The position numbers and the translations under genes were made by a program. Positions 18,301-26,589 of a stretch of DNA of 64,000 nucleotides are shown piece by piece. The notes beneath the pieces were generated by a model that had not been told where the DNA came from, ran no database searches, and saw only the letters and a list, made by a program, of their open reading frames with translations. Within the stretch, counting starts at the first letter, position 1, and the number at the start of each line of letters is the position of its first letter. Origin of the DNA: Tolypothrix brevis GSE-NOS-MK-07-07A (GTDB lineage: Bacteria > Cyanobacteriota > Cyanobacteriia > Cyanobacteriales > Nostocaceae); the NCBI GenBank assembly GCA_019358985.1, contig JAHHIJ010000005.1, positions 186,001 through 250,000 on the forward strand. The letters are read 5' to 3'.

Positions 18301-19210
18301 CTCCGTAATACGGGATTGATGGTTGCCCGATCGCTTCGGGTGGTAGTTGCCTAAAACGATTTCGGGTTTGAATTTTGTCTACCCCCGCTCGAATCCTGAC
18401 TTGTTGGGGTTTGATATCTGATTGCAAAGTCGCAATAAACTCACCAGCGATCGCTCTAACTTGAAATCCCGGTTGGTCTTTATCTTGATCTGCCCCAACA
18501 AATTTACCTGCTGTGGTGGTCAATGTCACCATCGCATCCTTGTTGATGAGTTGACCTTTATCGTCGGTAATTTGCCCAGAAAACTTGATGGTAGAACGTC
18601 CATCAGCTTGAACTCGCGGATCTCCTACGGGTGTAAGTTCAATTCTCGCTTTTGTCTTCCCAACAGTCTGCGGTGTACTACTGGGTAAGACTTCCTGAGT
18701 CGTTGGAGGTGCTTCTAGGGGCGTTTGTTGTGACGACGGTGGAGGAACAACAACAGGTTGCTGAATTGGAGAAGCAGGATTTTGTTGAAACTGGGTTGCC
18801 GGATCTTGAGGAAATCCCCCTGAATCTGGGCTAAGTTGGGAAATCTGTGAAATTAGAGATGGGAGGAGTGGACGAGTGAGGGATAAGGAAGTAAATTCTC
18901 CCTTGTCTTCTTTGTCCCCTTGTCTCCTTGTCTCCAAGTCCCCTTCTCCCTCTGCCTCCCCTACTGCGGTCGAGGTTTCGGCAGTTCCCAGCCTTAGCCG
19001 ATCGCCTAAGGTGCTGGCATAAACACTGCTAGAAAAAAATGGTGCGGCGATCGCTAAAAATAGAGGCAAGATACCAATATTACCCAAGGGTTGTAGGGCA
19101 AAGCGCAATATCGTACTTGATTGTAGAGACGCGATTAATCGCGTCTCTACAATATTCCGCCTCATACCCGAATTTTTGGCAAAATTTACACAAGGTTTTC
19201 TAGTTTTCAT
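15362..19210 (-). CDS. Large outer-membrane beta-barrel protein with Ig-like domain (cluster A)
   Basis: 1282 residues. The N-terminal leader holds an in-frame palindrome, then a hydrophobic export segment (IGILPLFLAIAAPFFSSSVYA). A Gln/Pro-rich linker runs to about residue 185. An Ig-like domain of invasin type follows (VQADGRSTIKFSGQITDDKG, TTAGKFVGAD). From about 340 to 1240 there are many alternating beta strands with aromatic ends, including YPVYGDSS, MWGDYNTQEF and DYEIEYDRGTLLFRRPI, ending near VNISLKLNELLGG. I infer a large outer-membrane barrel. Paralogue: 42757-46854, near the same length. The start overlaps the stop of the upstream gene (ATGA), so translation is likely coupled. Function is unknown; a transporter or assembly platform for the neighbouring surface proteins fits. 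Confidence 0.82.
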   Translation of the reverse strand: MKTRKPCVNFAKNSGMRRNIVETRLIASLQSSTILRFALQPLGNIGILPLFLAIAAPFFSSSVYASTLGDRLRLGTAETSTAVGEAEGEGDLETRRQGDKEDKGEFTSLSLTRPLLPSLISQISQLSPDSGGFPQDPATQFQQNPASPIQQPVVVPPPSSQQTPLEAPPTTQEVLPSSTPQTVGKTKARIELTPVGDPRVQADGRSTIKFSGQITDDKGQLINKDAMVTLTTTAGKFVGADQDKDQPGFQVRAIAGEFIATLQSDIKPQQVRIRAGVDKIQTRNRFRQLPPEAIGQPSIPYYGDSNTTGGSQPFPQQNDNSLFELIGSQPLEAYTQIEFTTYLRPSLVTGVINLRIGQRGTDYFGSYSDFLAPGRTGGTQVDFYSAVFATGKVGDWLFTGAYNSQRPLNQDCEGRNRLFGGIQFCEQQYPVYGDSSTFTSTAPSIDSFYARFERSSSVPGAEPDYFMWGDYNTQEFNRSSQLYTATSRQLHGFKGNYNFGNLQVTGLYANNIEGFQRDTFVPNGTSGNYFLSKRLIVPGSEIVYVEAEEIQRPGTVVQRQQLYRGQDYEIEYDRGTLLFRRPILSTDLNPFGTTLVRRVVVTYQNDGGEDSELYGGRLQYNLSNDLETKTYIAGSYLREDQGDQDFQLYGADFLVSLGNSGRIVGEFARSNSDLLTGREVTGNAYRLEAFGNIAERISASAYYRGVDPNFANNATFSFSPGQTRYGGSLLARVTDTTSFTVGYDFEENYGRSTGRIVDFFDLFNPQPQTRVGDRVSNELRTFRVGILQKIGNADASVEYVNRSREDRVSDRFNGNANQLVSRLKLPLTQSLTFQAQNELNINGSDPLYPNRSTFGLDWKAMEGVTLRLAHQFYDDSELLRGNSFTTLDTIFDRKLAENTAITGRYSVLSGFNGFQGQGAVGLDQGFRVAPGLKVNVGYQYIFRNIFNATATGSRNEQYYAVGQTASSLGLFAGSVYSLGFEYTDNPDLKASTRFEYRDGDEGNNLVISAAASGKITPALTALVRFQQAGEANVFLPTSAGVVSDGVRFQELGDTANLRFGIAYRDPSNDKFNALLRYEWRQNFDSIPEAQLTGTTATGHVFSAEAIYAPNWRWEFYGKFALRNGVTYLNGDRYDGTVNLAQMRASYRLGYRTDLAVEGRWIGQNSNSGTDYDEFGVAVETGYYLTPDLRVGLGYSFGSIDDRDFTGYRSEGGFYVNISLKLNELLGGFGLQKPVPKQQQESEVGPLVREGGNSQSRLIKSLRLSSGQNSPQGLVSRLKQNNE
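19123..19150. repeat. Perfect 28-bp palindrome inside the barrel gene, core CGATTAATCG
   Basis: Arms GTAGAGACG/CGTCTCTAC. Translated in frame as VETRLIASLQ upstream of the export signal. Confidence 0.85.
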
Positions 19211-20127
19211 CGCTTACCTCCTGAAAACGCAGGCGTAACCCCAAAATTGATTCGTGCCAAACTACCTGGCGCTAATTTCACCATGCGTGACTGGCTATTT
19301 TTTTCGATAAAGTACGTGTTAGGTGCTAAGGCGTAACCTGGTAAGCTACTCAAGTCCAATGTTGCCGAACGATAACCGGATATAACACCTGGCAAGGAAA
19401 ATAATCCTTTCGCATCGGCAACAATTCGATTGCCGTCGTCCATGTAAATCACGGCGTTCGGTACTCCTGGTTCGTTCGGTTGCTGTTCACCATCAAAGTT
19501 TTTATCGACAAACACCCGCCCAATCAAGGTGCCACAATCCGAGAGAATACCCGGTCGAATCCGTATCCGATAGCTCGATTGGTTGCTTGTCAGGCTTCCG
19601 GCTCTAGCTTGTGCTAAGTTTCTGCCATCTCCCCGAACTGCATCTGGTGTTACTTCAGCGGCATATACCACAACTAAGGTTTCGTTCGGTTGCAGTCCAA
19701 CACTTGAAACTATTGTCACTGTCCGATTTGAATCCCGCTCAGTGGTTAAGGCGACTTCTGTACTACCGATAGAGCCTTTCAATGATCTGTTGACCAATCG
19801 AACTCCTAAGGGCAGTCTGTCTGTAACCGATACCTGGCTTGTTGCTGCCCTACCAGCATTTCTGATGGCAAGGCGGTAAACTACTGTTTCGCCCGGTTCG
19901 GCTGCTGCTCTGTCACCTGTTTTGATAATCTCCAAAGCTGCTTGTCCGGCACTTAAAGTCACCTCGTTTGAGCGAACTTGTGGAAGATTGTCTGCACCTG
20001 CACCTGCGGTATTCCTGATTACTCCTGTTTGAGCAAAAACAGGTATAACTCCGTAAGTAAATATATTCAGAGAGAAAAACGTAAAAAAGAGGCTCTTATG
20101 CCTCAACCATGTATTTATAGAGGTCAT
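19207..20127 (-). CDS. DUF11 surface/periplasmic protein (cluster A, first gene)
   Basis: 306 residues. Signal sequence LFFTFFSLNIFTYGVIPVFAQ is followed by a DUF11 domain (about 50-165: ALEIIKTGDRAAAEPGETVV, VTDRLPLGVRLV). Then comes IRPGILSDCGTLIGRVFVDK with an EF-hand-like DKNFDGEQ loop and a CarboxypepD/SdrD-like beta domain to the end. The protein matches the C-terminal two-thirds of the one at 41210-42760, often residue by residue. It is exported, probably as an accessory or cap of the barrel it overlaps (ATGA with 15362-19210). It is the first gene of cluster A, so the promoter should lie in the 2 kb upstream. Confidence 0.82.
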   Translation of the reverse strand: MTSINTWLRHKSLFFTFFSLNIFTYGVIPVFAQTGVIRNTAGAGADNLPQVRSNEVTLSAGQAALEIIKTGDRAAAEPGETVVYRLAIRNAGRAATSQVSVTDRLPLGVRLVNRSLKGSIGSTEVALTTERDSNRTVTIVSSVGLQPNETLVVVYAAEVTPDAVRGDGRNLAQARAGSLTSNQSSYRIRIRPGILSDCGTLIGRVFVDKNFDGEQQPNEPGVPNAVIYMDDGNRIVADAKGLFSLPGVISGYRSATLDLSSLPGYALAPNTYFIEKNSQSRMVKLAPGSLARINFGVTPAFSGGKR

Positions 20128-22063
20128 TGGAAGGCATCAAGCAATAGCAGAGGATTGTTATGGGGTTAGGTTTTTGTGGAAAAACCTAATTATTTTCTGT
20201 GATGAATTCAATTTTTTTAGACGCAAGCATCGTATCACCCTTCGGGTTCGCCACTTCGTTCGCGTAGCGTCTCCCCTTGGGAGACAGAACGGAAACCGTT
20301 CCCGCCGAGTGGACTCACGAAATTTTAAGAAGGGGTCTTTTAACTTTGATACAATTTCTTTTTTTCACAATTCTTTTTACACAATCTTTAATTAACTTTT
20401 TTTTGAAGGAGAGCATATTCTCAAACATGTGTCAATCTCAATCACAGATAATTTTGATTTGACATGCGATCGCTGTTTCTATTTTGATATCTAAACGATT
20501 AAATCACTGCGATTATTGCTGCAATGATATTAGCAATACTAATATTTGTGAAACTGAAATCACAAAAGTATTACCCAAGTTTCAGTGCAACGCATGAAAA
20601 ATACCTTACACAACTGTAGTTGCAATATCAATTCCCAAAAACAGCTTTCCTTAGTCCGCTTGCTCTTTTTTCCTTTATCTTGGGGGATAATGCTGTCGAT
20701 TGAGTATAAACAAAATATTGTAAAATTTCCTCCTTTTGGTAGATGACATGTCTTTGTTGCCAAATTAATCACGCAGAAAGCTTGCCGTTGACTAACTGCT
20801 TGTATCTACTGCACCCTAATACAATTACGCTTTGCTAACTACTCCTAAAAAAAAACAGTTCTATTTTTTTGTGATTAGAGCATGTTATCAAAGCTGTGTC
20901 AATTTTAAAAACAAAATTTGTTACTTTTACGTGAACTGCCAAGCTAAATATATCTACTTCAAATTCAAAACAGAATAAAAAGTATTGGCAGTAATTGCCA
21001 AGACATGATGAACTAAACTGATGATTCTGAGATTCTACCAGATTGTTGCCAATAAATTAACATTACTGGATAATCTGGTTAGTTTTTTAAGCCATGTGTG
21101 ATGCCCTCAATGCAGCAATTTCATCAAAATCAAGCTGCAAAATATAAAGCGTCGCCATCGATGTATCATTAAATCGCTAACATATTTGTCTGAATTTATT
21201 TTCCGCTCACCTTAACATCAAGCAAAGTGAGCAAATTCATTCAATGGACACTAAGTAATGGCAAGTTGCTATTGCAACTTAATTTCCACTCACCTGAATC
21301 ACCTCATCAATATGTATGTTTGTGATGAATAATCCAGTAGCCCATATACGAAAACTGCCGAATCACTATACTTTAGGTAACACTTAAGTGATAATACTCA
21401 TAAATCAGATTTAAGCCATCAGGGATAGAAAATATTATTCAGTATTTTTTCTTATACTTTTTATCCGAATTTTTCTAAGTAACCGTATATTTTCTCAAAA
21501 ATAAATTATGCTGAGAAAAATGATACCAATTACTTGATAAGAAGGCTATTGTCAAAGACCATCCGGCTTTTGTCTTGGTTTGTATGGTTGCAATGATAAA
21601 TCATACACTGCAAGAATTAGATTTATAGGGCATTTATATTAGTAGTAGTTTAATATTTAAAGTAATTTTATTGACACGAGTAGGAAACTGATGAGAAAGA
21701 GGGGGAAGGGGTAAGAAATATAGAGTTATTTGAATAAATCCGTTCTTACAAAGGTTGACGGGACCCAAACCAAAGAAAGAGCCAACTTTGCGCTATTTTA
21801 TTTCCGTACCTTTCCCATGAACCCCTTTTCCCCTCTTCATGAAGGAACGCCTGATTAATATTTTGCAACAATCGCCTTGCTCAGTACTCAATAACCATAC
21901 AAAGTTCTTATGGGTAATCATTTTATCATAGACAAAACCTTAGCCAATTTAATGTTAGGCGTAAAGAATCAATTTATAGACAAAACAAATAGGCGAGAAT
22001 TTATTGGTTTTACCCAGGATAATTCTCACCCCAGATGCTCGAAAGTGAGCTGACCATAGGGTA
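20128..22063. other. Two-kilobase non-coding region upstream of cluster A
   Basis: No convincing gene in any frame. It is AT-rich. A dispersed repeat with GCGTAGCGTCTCC lies at about 20236-20310 (same family as 42947-43020). Two related motifs occur: AGAGCATATTCTCAAACATG near 20413 and AGAGCATGTTATCAAAGCTG near 20878, each followed by TGTCAAT. A small hairpin GCTCAC/GTGAGC lies at 21205-21232. The length suggests long leaders, several promoters, a small RNA or decayed genes; none can be shown. Confidence 0.5.
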
Positions 22064-22096
22064 TTGCTTTGTACTGTGCTTACAACTGCTTCAACT

Positions 22097-22747
22097 TCAA
22101 TGCATTTCGTCGTATTCTGTGGCTTCAACTCGTCGGGTTTCTACACGATGGGGGAGAAACTCAGCCCGTCGTACAGGAGCCAGTGGCGGTGTTGGACCGT
22201 TATAAGGATGAATTACTTGTACAGTACGGCTAGGACGCTGCCGTGGCGAGAACAAAGCCAACACACCAGCTACAACAACACCACCACCAATCGTTAGAGT
22301 CATACCTGCCACTGCCCAAACTATGGGTGAAGACGACCAAGGAGCTTCAGTCTGCTGCTTGAATGCTGCTTGTTGAGCGGCTTGGTTATTGACGCTTAAT
22401 TGAGCTTGGTTTTTATAATTTTCGACTTGATATTGAAGTTGGGGAATTTGCTGTTTGAGCTGATCGTTTTCTCGCTGTAGCACGTCAAGCTGACTTTTTT
22501 GCCGTTCCATTTGCACACGAAACTCTTCGGTCCCGCTGGGATTGATTGGCGCAGGATTGGGGTATGGTTGCCCATAAGCAGAATATTGTCCTGGCTGGAT
22601 CATTTGCGGTGCGACTACAGTGGCTGGCATTTGTGGGGCAACAGCAATATTAGGTTGTAGATTTGGAGTACCTGTCCCTTTGAGCAATACGATCGCTGCT
22701 AGACCAGCTACAGCAACTCCGCCGATAAACGCCATACTTTCACTCAT
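22097..22747 (-). CDS. Membrane protein with coiled coil (unknown function)
   Basis: 216 residues. An N-terminal membrane helix (MAFIGGVAVAGLAAIVLLKG) is followed by a Pro/Gln-rich linker, a coiled coil at about 75-125 (QMERQKSQLDVLQRENDQL), a second membrane helix at about 140-165 (AVAGMTLTIGGGVVVAGVLA) and a basic tail with repeated ETRRVEATEY-like residues. I do not recognise a family. Two membrane helices with a coiled coil between them would place the coil on one side of the membrane. It stands alone, with non-coding DNA on both sides. Confidence 0.65.
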   Translation of the reverse strand: MSESMAFIGGVAVAGLAAIVLLKGTGTPNLQPNIAVAPQMPATVVAPQMIQPGQYSAYGQPYPNPAPINPSGTEEFRVQMERQKSQLDVLQRENDQLKQQIPQLQYQVENYKNQAQLSVNNQAAQQAAFKQQTEAPWSSSPIVWAVAGMTLTIGGGVVVAGVLALFSPRQRPSRTVQVIHPYNGPTPPLAPVRRAEFLPHRVETRRVEATEYDEMH

Positions 22748-23001
22748 CGCCTCTCCCCCTAAACTGCGACGTAATTATAACCATTTTTGACTTATTCACT
22801 CTCACACTCATTATTTATAACCTATTCAAGTTTACATAATACTCAAACCATAAGCGGATATATCAGCCATTTTTTTTACAACTTGATATCTGCTGCTAAA
22901 ATTCCAGAACATATCGCTTAAATTATCTACTAAGTCTGGGCAAAAAAACTTTGCACTTTAACTTTTTTAACGTGTCGCGGAAGTCCCCACCCTCAATGTA
23001 C

Positions 23002-23163
23002 TCATACTCTTGGGGTGGAATCGTCGTCGATTTTGGGACTAGGCAACCTGTCGATCCAATCCTCAACCAACTGCGTAACTGTTTTTTCTTTGCTTTGTGC
23101 ATAAGCCTTAAGTTTGTCGTTCCGTTTCTGTGACAACCTGATTCTGATTGATCTTTCTTTCAT
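23002..23163 (-). CDS. Small ribbon-helix-helix (CopG-like) DNA-binding protein
   Basis: 53 residues from the ATG at 23163 (61 if the ATG at 23187 is used). The start MKERSIRIRLS is a typical N-terminal ribbon strand, followed by the two helices NDKLKAYAQSKEKTVTQLVEDWIDRL. This is the fold of CopG/Arc-type repressors. Small genes of this kind accompany many mobile elements in cyanobacteria, and a non-autonomous IS200/IS605-like scar lies just upstream (23209-23573). A perfect inverted repeat directly before the ATG suggests autoregulation. It could be an orphan left behind by an insertion element, or an antitoxin that has lost its toxin. Confidence 0.6.
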   Translation of the reverse strand: MKERSIRIRLSQKRNDKLKAYAQSKEKTVTQLVEDWIDRLPSPKIDDDSTPRV

Positions 23164-23188
23164 GATGTATCGCTGCCGTGGATACATC
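23164..23188. promoter_or_regulatory. Candidate operator of the ribbon-helix-helix gene
   Basis: GATGTATC (23164-23171) and GATACATC (23181-23188) form perfect 8-bp arms around a 9-bp spacer, directly touching the start codon at 23163. Ribbon-helix-helix repressors usually bind such repeats at their own promoters. It also could form a hairpin in the leader RNA. Confidence 0.45.
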
Positions 23189-23208
23189 TATGTTATTGTA
23201 TAAATGGT

Positions 23209-23573
23209 CGATGACCCGCCCACACGGCTCATAACAAACGGTCACAGTAGCAGTAATATGCTTACCAAGTCTAAGAGCGTGAGAAAGGGGGAAAGATTCC
23301 GGTCACTGGTTCGCCTATCTACTAAGGCGGTAAAAGATAAGCCACACAGGAATGTACGGTAAAACAATTAAACTGCCTATGGAAGATGGGCGGCTGCCTG
23401 TGGACGCTGTGTAAGACCATCATCGGGTTTAGTCCCGAACTCCACGCAAAGTGGAATACCTAACGTGGCAACATCGGATGAGACGGGAAACCCGAAAGAC
23501 GAATAAGACCGTCATTGTTGTAGTTGAAAAAGGACACGCCCCTTTTTCAGCGAAGCAAAAAGGGGTACTTCAC
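23209..23573 (+). mobile_element. IS200/IS605-like non-autonomous scar, possible orphan omega RNA
   Basis: No open frame, but a structured sequence. There is a left hairpin (ATGACCCG/CGGCTCAT, one mismatch, 23211-23232). Inside are GC-rich paired stretches, such as GGGTTTAGTCCC and CCACGCAAAGTGG. The right hairpin CCCCTTTTT/AAAAAGGGG (23539-23565) is followed by TACTTCAC. A subterminal hairpin and a terminal TTCAC are the layout of IS200/IS605 right ends, where the omega RNA of TnpB is encoded. No tnpA or tnpB is left. A similar ending is present at 62073-62109. Confidence 0.45.
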
Positions 23574-23609
23574 TCTAGTTTACCGATTTAATCAAGATGA
23601 GTATTTGTG

Positions 23610-24416
23610 CTAATTATCAGAAGTTTTGAGGCTTTGCTTGAGAATTTGGCAAAACTCAGCGATCGCTTTTAATCCTTGTTCTGAGTTGCCTTCTGCCAGA
23701 CGTTTGACAAAAGCGCTACCAACAATTGCGGCATCGGCACCCCACTCGCGCACCTGACGAGCTTGTTCTGGCTGGGAAATGCCAAAGCCAACACCGATAG
23801 GCTTGTCAGTAACATCACGAATTTGTTTAAGTAAATCTGACACTCTTGATTGAATTTGCGATCGCATTCCCGTCACACCGGTGACGCTAACCAAATAAAT
23901 AAATCCTTGAGAAGAACGAGCGATGGCTTCTATTCTTTCGGCTGAACTTGTGGGAGCAACTAATAAGGTAACATCAATTCCCATCACAGAAGCTTGTTGC
24001 AGCAAACCTTCAGCTTCTTCTAGAGGTAAATCCGGAACTACCAATCCCGCTACCCCAGCATCTGCAATAGTAGTGAGAAACTTTTCAATTCCCCGGTACA
24101 AAATCGGGTTGTAATAAGTAAATAGGATGATAGGCGATCGTAAACTGGGAATAGTTCCTTTCACCATTTCCAAAACAGAATCAAATTTCGTTCCTTTTTG
24201 TAAAGCGCGGGTAGCAGCAGCTTGAATTACTGGTCCATCCGCAAGAGGATCTGAATAAGGAACACCCAATTCAATTATGTCGGCTCCATTGCGATCGAGA
24301 ACCTGCAACGCTTGAGCAGTTGTTTCTAAATTCGGATCACCGGCAGTAATAAACGGAATCAGCGCACACTCGGAGTTACGCGAGAGATTTTCAAAGCAAT
24401 CAGAAATCGCAGTCAT
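23610..24416 (-). CDS. trpA: Tryptophan synthase alpha chain
   Basis: 268 residues, the family length. TrpA cleaves indole-3-glycerol phosphate to indole and glyceraldehyde 3-phosphate, passing indole to TrpB. The conserved [35 protein letters not shown] with the catalytic Glu and Asp, and the phosphate-binding GVGFGIS and GSAFV segments are visible. It is the last gene of the ndhL - DUF3007 - trpA group on the minus strand, an order I recall from other cyanobacteria, although a 223-bp gap with a tandem repeat separates it from the DUF3007 gene. trpB is not in this window, as is common in cyanobacteria. Confidence 0.97.
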   Translation of the reverse strand: MTAISDCFENLSRNSECALIPFITAGDPNLETTAQALQVLDRNGADIIELGVPYSDPLADGPVIQAAATRALQKGTKFDSVLEMVKGTIPSLRSPIILFTYYNPILYRGIEKFLTTIADAGVAGLVVPDLPLEEAEGLLQQASVMGIDVTLLVAPTSSAERIEAIARSSQGFIYLVSVTGVTGMRSQIQSRVSDLLKQIRDVTDKPIGVGFGISQPEQARQVREWGADAAIVGSAFVKRLAEGNSEQGLKAIAEFCQILKQSLKTSDN

Positions 24417-24604
24417 TAGTCAATTTTGTTGAGGGGTTCATGGGTTCATGGGAAGGGGGACAAAGGGGAAAAATATCATGAGGATTTAAATAAGTTTTTA
24501 TTTCCATACCTTTACTCCTTAACAAACTTTGGGGGTTTAAGTCCCCTGCCTAAGAAGGGCAGCGCGTAAGGGAGCCTAAATCGTTCATCCCCGTCACAAA
24601 ACGT

Positions 24605-24638
24605 AATTGCGAATTGCGAATTGCGAATTGCGAATTGG
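24605..24638. repeat. 8-bp tandem repeat (GCGAATTG)n
   Basis: About four copies of GCGAATTG immediately downstream of the DUF3007 stop codon, in the gap before trpA. Confidence 0.8.
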
Positions 24639-24639
24639 T

Positions 24640-24957
24640 TTAACCTTTTTCCCTCTTCAAATCCCCAGTCTCTATGTCAGCTTGAAGTTTTGCGAGTTGT
24701 TCCGGGGTAAGTTCGTCGAGTCGATGAAGCAAAAAAGCTTTTTCGTATTCTTCCCGTTGCTGATGATAGGTCATTTTTTGCCCAACTGCACGAAAAAAAT
24801 AGGTTGCTACCCAGCCAATCAACCCACAGATTAGCAAGGCTTGGCTCCAAATCCCAGCTTTCTGGCTATCTAAACCTATTAGCTGAAATAATACATACGC
24901 CAAGCCCCCAGCTACAAAAACCCCAAAGACAATTCCAACAGCGTCAATCCGTCGCAT
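24640..24957 (-). CDS. DUF3007 membrane protein
   Basis: 105 residues. Two membrane helices (VGIVFGVFVAGGLAYVLFQL and ALLICGLIGWVATYFF) are followed by a charged C-terminal helix containing LDELTPEQLAKLQADIE. This matches what I know as DUF3007, a family found in cyanobacteria and plastid-bearing organisms, often next to ndhL. Its function is not known. The start at 24957 gives a short cytosolic N-terminus before the first helix. It lies 90 bp after ndhL on the same strand, with a dispersed palindrome in the gap, so the two are likely one transcript. Confidence 0.85.
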   Translation of the reverse strand: MRRIDAVGIVFGVFVAGGLAYVLFQLIGLDSQKAGIWSQALLICGLIGWVATYFFRAVGQKMTYHQQREEYEKAFLLHRLDELTPEQLAKLQADIETGDLKREKG

Positions 24958-25008
24958 CTTTAGTTATGACTATAAATGAAGTACATATTTTATAAAACCC
25001 CTCTCCTT

Positions 25009-25037
25009 GTAGAGACGTAGCAGTGCTACGTCTCTAC
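25009..25037. repeat. Short palindromic repeat between ndhL and DUF3007, core TAGCAGTGCTA
   Basis: Arms GTAGAGACG/CGTCTCTAC, perfect. Sits between two genes of one likely operon and would form a stable hairpin in the mRNA. Confidence 0.85.
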
Positions 25038-25047
25038 GTCTATTCGG

Positions 25048-25260
25048 TTAAACTTCAACTTGTCGTCGTCTGGGTCGAAGATTTACAAAAGGTGACAAAA
25101 GCAATAAACCGGGTAAGAAGAAGAACACGAGAAAGTACATAAAACCGCGCTCAAAGGAGCTAGCCACATACCACCGCAGTGTGAGGTACACCAAAGCTCC
25201 TGCTGGTATGACTAATAGGTAAGCTCCAGCTAAAATCAGATACAGTAGGGCTACAATCAT
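25048..25260 (-). CDS. ndhL: NAD(P)H-quinone oxidoreductase subunit L
   Basis: 70 residues with two membrane helices ([20 protein letters not shown] and [19 protein letters not shown]), the conserved LRWYVASS linker and a basic tail NLRPRRRQ. NdhL is a small membrane subunit specific to the photosynthetic NDH-1 complex of cyanobacteria and chloroplasts, and it is needed for cyclic electron flow and CO2-uptake functions. Length and motif order fit the family. It is the first gene of the ndhL - DUF3007 - trpA group; the promoter should lie in 25261-25500. Confidence 0.95.
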   Translation of the reverse strand: MIVALLYLILAGAYLLVIPAGALVYLTLRWYVASSFERGFMYFLVFFFLPGLLLLSPFVNLRPRRRQVEV

Positions 25261-25711
25261 AATTGTGTCTCTATATAGAGGTGCATCTGTTTTCCATCAT
25301 AGGCTGAACGCCGATGAGTTTAACTTTTTTGAGACGACGAAAGTCAGGCTTTTTTTGCTGCTTGTTTTACAAGGATGTTGATCAAAAGCTCAGATCCCTA
25401 TTGTAGTTGGGACACACATTCGTGAAAACACGTATAGATAAAATTTGAAATTAGCCATAGTTTAATTTTAATTGTCTAGCTTTGAGATGAAAAGGCGATC
25501 GCTGTTAAATCTACCTATAAGGGTGAAAGCCTTTGTCCCATATAGGTTTGAGAATTTCCTATGGCTATTGCGAAAAATCCCAATTACCACTCTGACGGTA
25601 AGCCAGAAAAATTTTTTTTAAATTCAGTTGGACAAAAGACGCAATTGATGGTGGAATAGATAAGGAGGTTTTTGCTGCCTCAATAAAATAAGCAAATCCC
25701 AAATAACTCAT
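25261..25711. other. Intergenic region between divergent ndhL and trnL
   Basis: No gene or RNA recognised. It should carry the ndhL promoter (minus strand) and the trnL promoter (plus strand). A GCGATCGC site lies at about 25496. No hairpin of note. Confidence 0.5.
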
Positions 25712-26092
25712 GGGGGTGTGGCGGAATGGTAGACGCTACGGACTTAGCTGATTGAGCCTTGAAGGAGAAACCCCTCAAGTGAACGCTCTCAAACTCAGGG
25801 AAACCTAAATCTGGTAACAGACATGGCAATCCTGAGCCAAGCCCAGAGATTTTAGATTTTAGATTTTAAATTTGTGATTGCTCTTCAATCCCAAATCCAA
25901 AATCCCAAATTCAAAACTCAGGGAAGGTGCAGAGACCCGACGGGAGCTACCCTAACGTCAAGTCGAGGGTAAAGGGAGAGTCCAATTCTCAAAACCTGAA
26001 GGTAAAACCGATTAGGCAGTAGCGAAAGCTACAGGAGAATGAAAATCCGTTGACCGTAAAAGGTCGTGTGGGTTCAAGTCCCTCCACCCCCA
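25712..26092 (+). tRNA. trnL: tRNA-Leu(UAA), split by a group I intron
   Basis: Exon 1 is 25712-25745 and exon 2 is 26042-26092. The acceptor arms GGGGGTG (25712-25718) and CACCCCC (26085-26091) pair, with discriminator A at 26092 and no encoded CCA. The anticodon stem ACGGA/TCCGT encloses the loop CTTAAAA once the intron is removed, giving anticodon UAA; the intron sits after U34. The T arm contains GGTTCAAGTCC. This split gene is the known ancient intron location in cyanobacteria and plastids. A terminator hairpin follows at 26112. Confidence 0.97.
25746..26041 (+). ncRNA. Group I intron of trnL(UAA)
   Basis: 296 bases, ending in the expected G before exon 2. It contains the conserved core pieces, such as AAACTCAGGGAAACCTAAAT, AATCCTGAGCCAAGCC and GGTGCAGAGACCCGACGGGAG, which form the catalytic helices. 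No homing endonuclease gene is present. The region 25849-25916 holds degenerate seven-base repeats (ATTTTAG, ATCCCAA types) that can pair as the variable P6b stem, a known variable part in Nostoc-type introns. Confidence 0.93.
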
Positions 26093-26111
26093 CTAAAAAA
26101 ATCAAGGTTCA

Positions 26112-26145
26112 AATAGGCTTGCTCTGCAAGCCTATTGCCGTTTTT
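26112..26145 (+). terminator. Rho-independent terminator of trnL
   Basis: Perfect 11-bp stem AATAGGCTTGC/GCAAGCCTATT with a TCT loop, followed by GCCGTTTTT. Confidence 0.85.
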
Positions 26146-26589
26146 ATGTCTAAATCTAGAATTTATAATTGCTGTCTCCGACATCCCCTTTCCCCTTTGT
26201 CCCTTTTTTTGATGTTTTTTGTGTGACACACAGCTTTAGTTCTCTTAGTACTGCTTTGCGTAAAATCGTAGCGTTTTTTTAACGCAGAGGGACGCTGAGG
26301 AAAGCGCAGAGGTACGCAGAGTTTTTTTAAGAGGATTCGTTACGAATTTGTGCAATGTTGTACTTAGTAATTATGGCAATTCTGGGTATTTGGTAATTCA
26401 AAACAATAGTTAGTATAAATAAGTACGTAATATATATAAACACAGAAGAAATAAGCTAATTTCATATCCTGTTTATTAAATTTATGTAAAAAGATTATTT
26501 AATCTTTGAATAATAGATTGATACTCTTGTTCACCAAGGTTAAGCTGATAAGAATATAGTCAGCAAACTTTTTGGTCTTGAAAACTGCA
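26146..26589. other. Intergenic region with a dispersed repeat
   Basis: No gene seen. 26281-26321 holds the short cyanobacterial repeat built from ACGCAGAGG-like units (ACGCAGAGG, CGCAGAGG, ACGCAGAG). The rest is AT-rich and presumably contains the promoter of the gene at 26590. Confidence 0.5.

Noticed and set aside
20560-20772. 70-codon frame in the non-coding region
   Set aside because: Composition is random-looking, there is no ribosome binding site, and no similarity is recognised.
25859-25912. Short repeats as a separate mobile element
   Set aside because: They lie inside the trnL intron and fit its variable stem.
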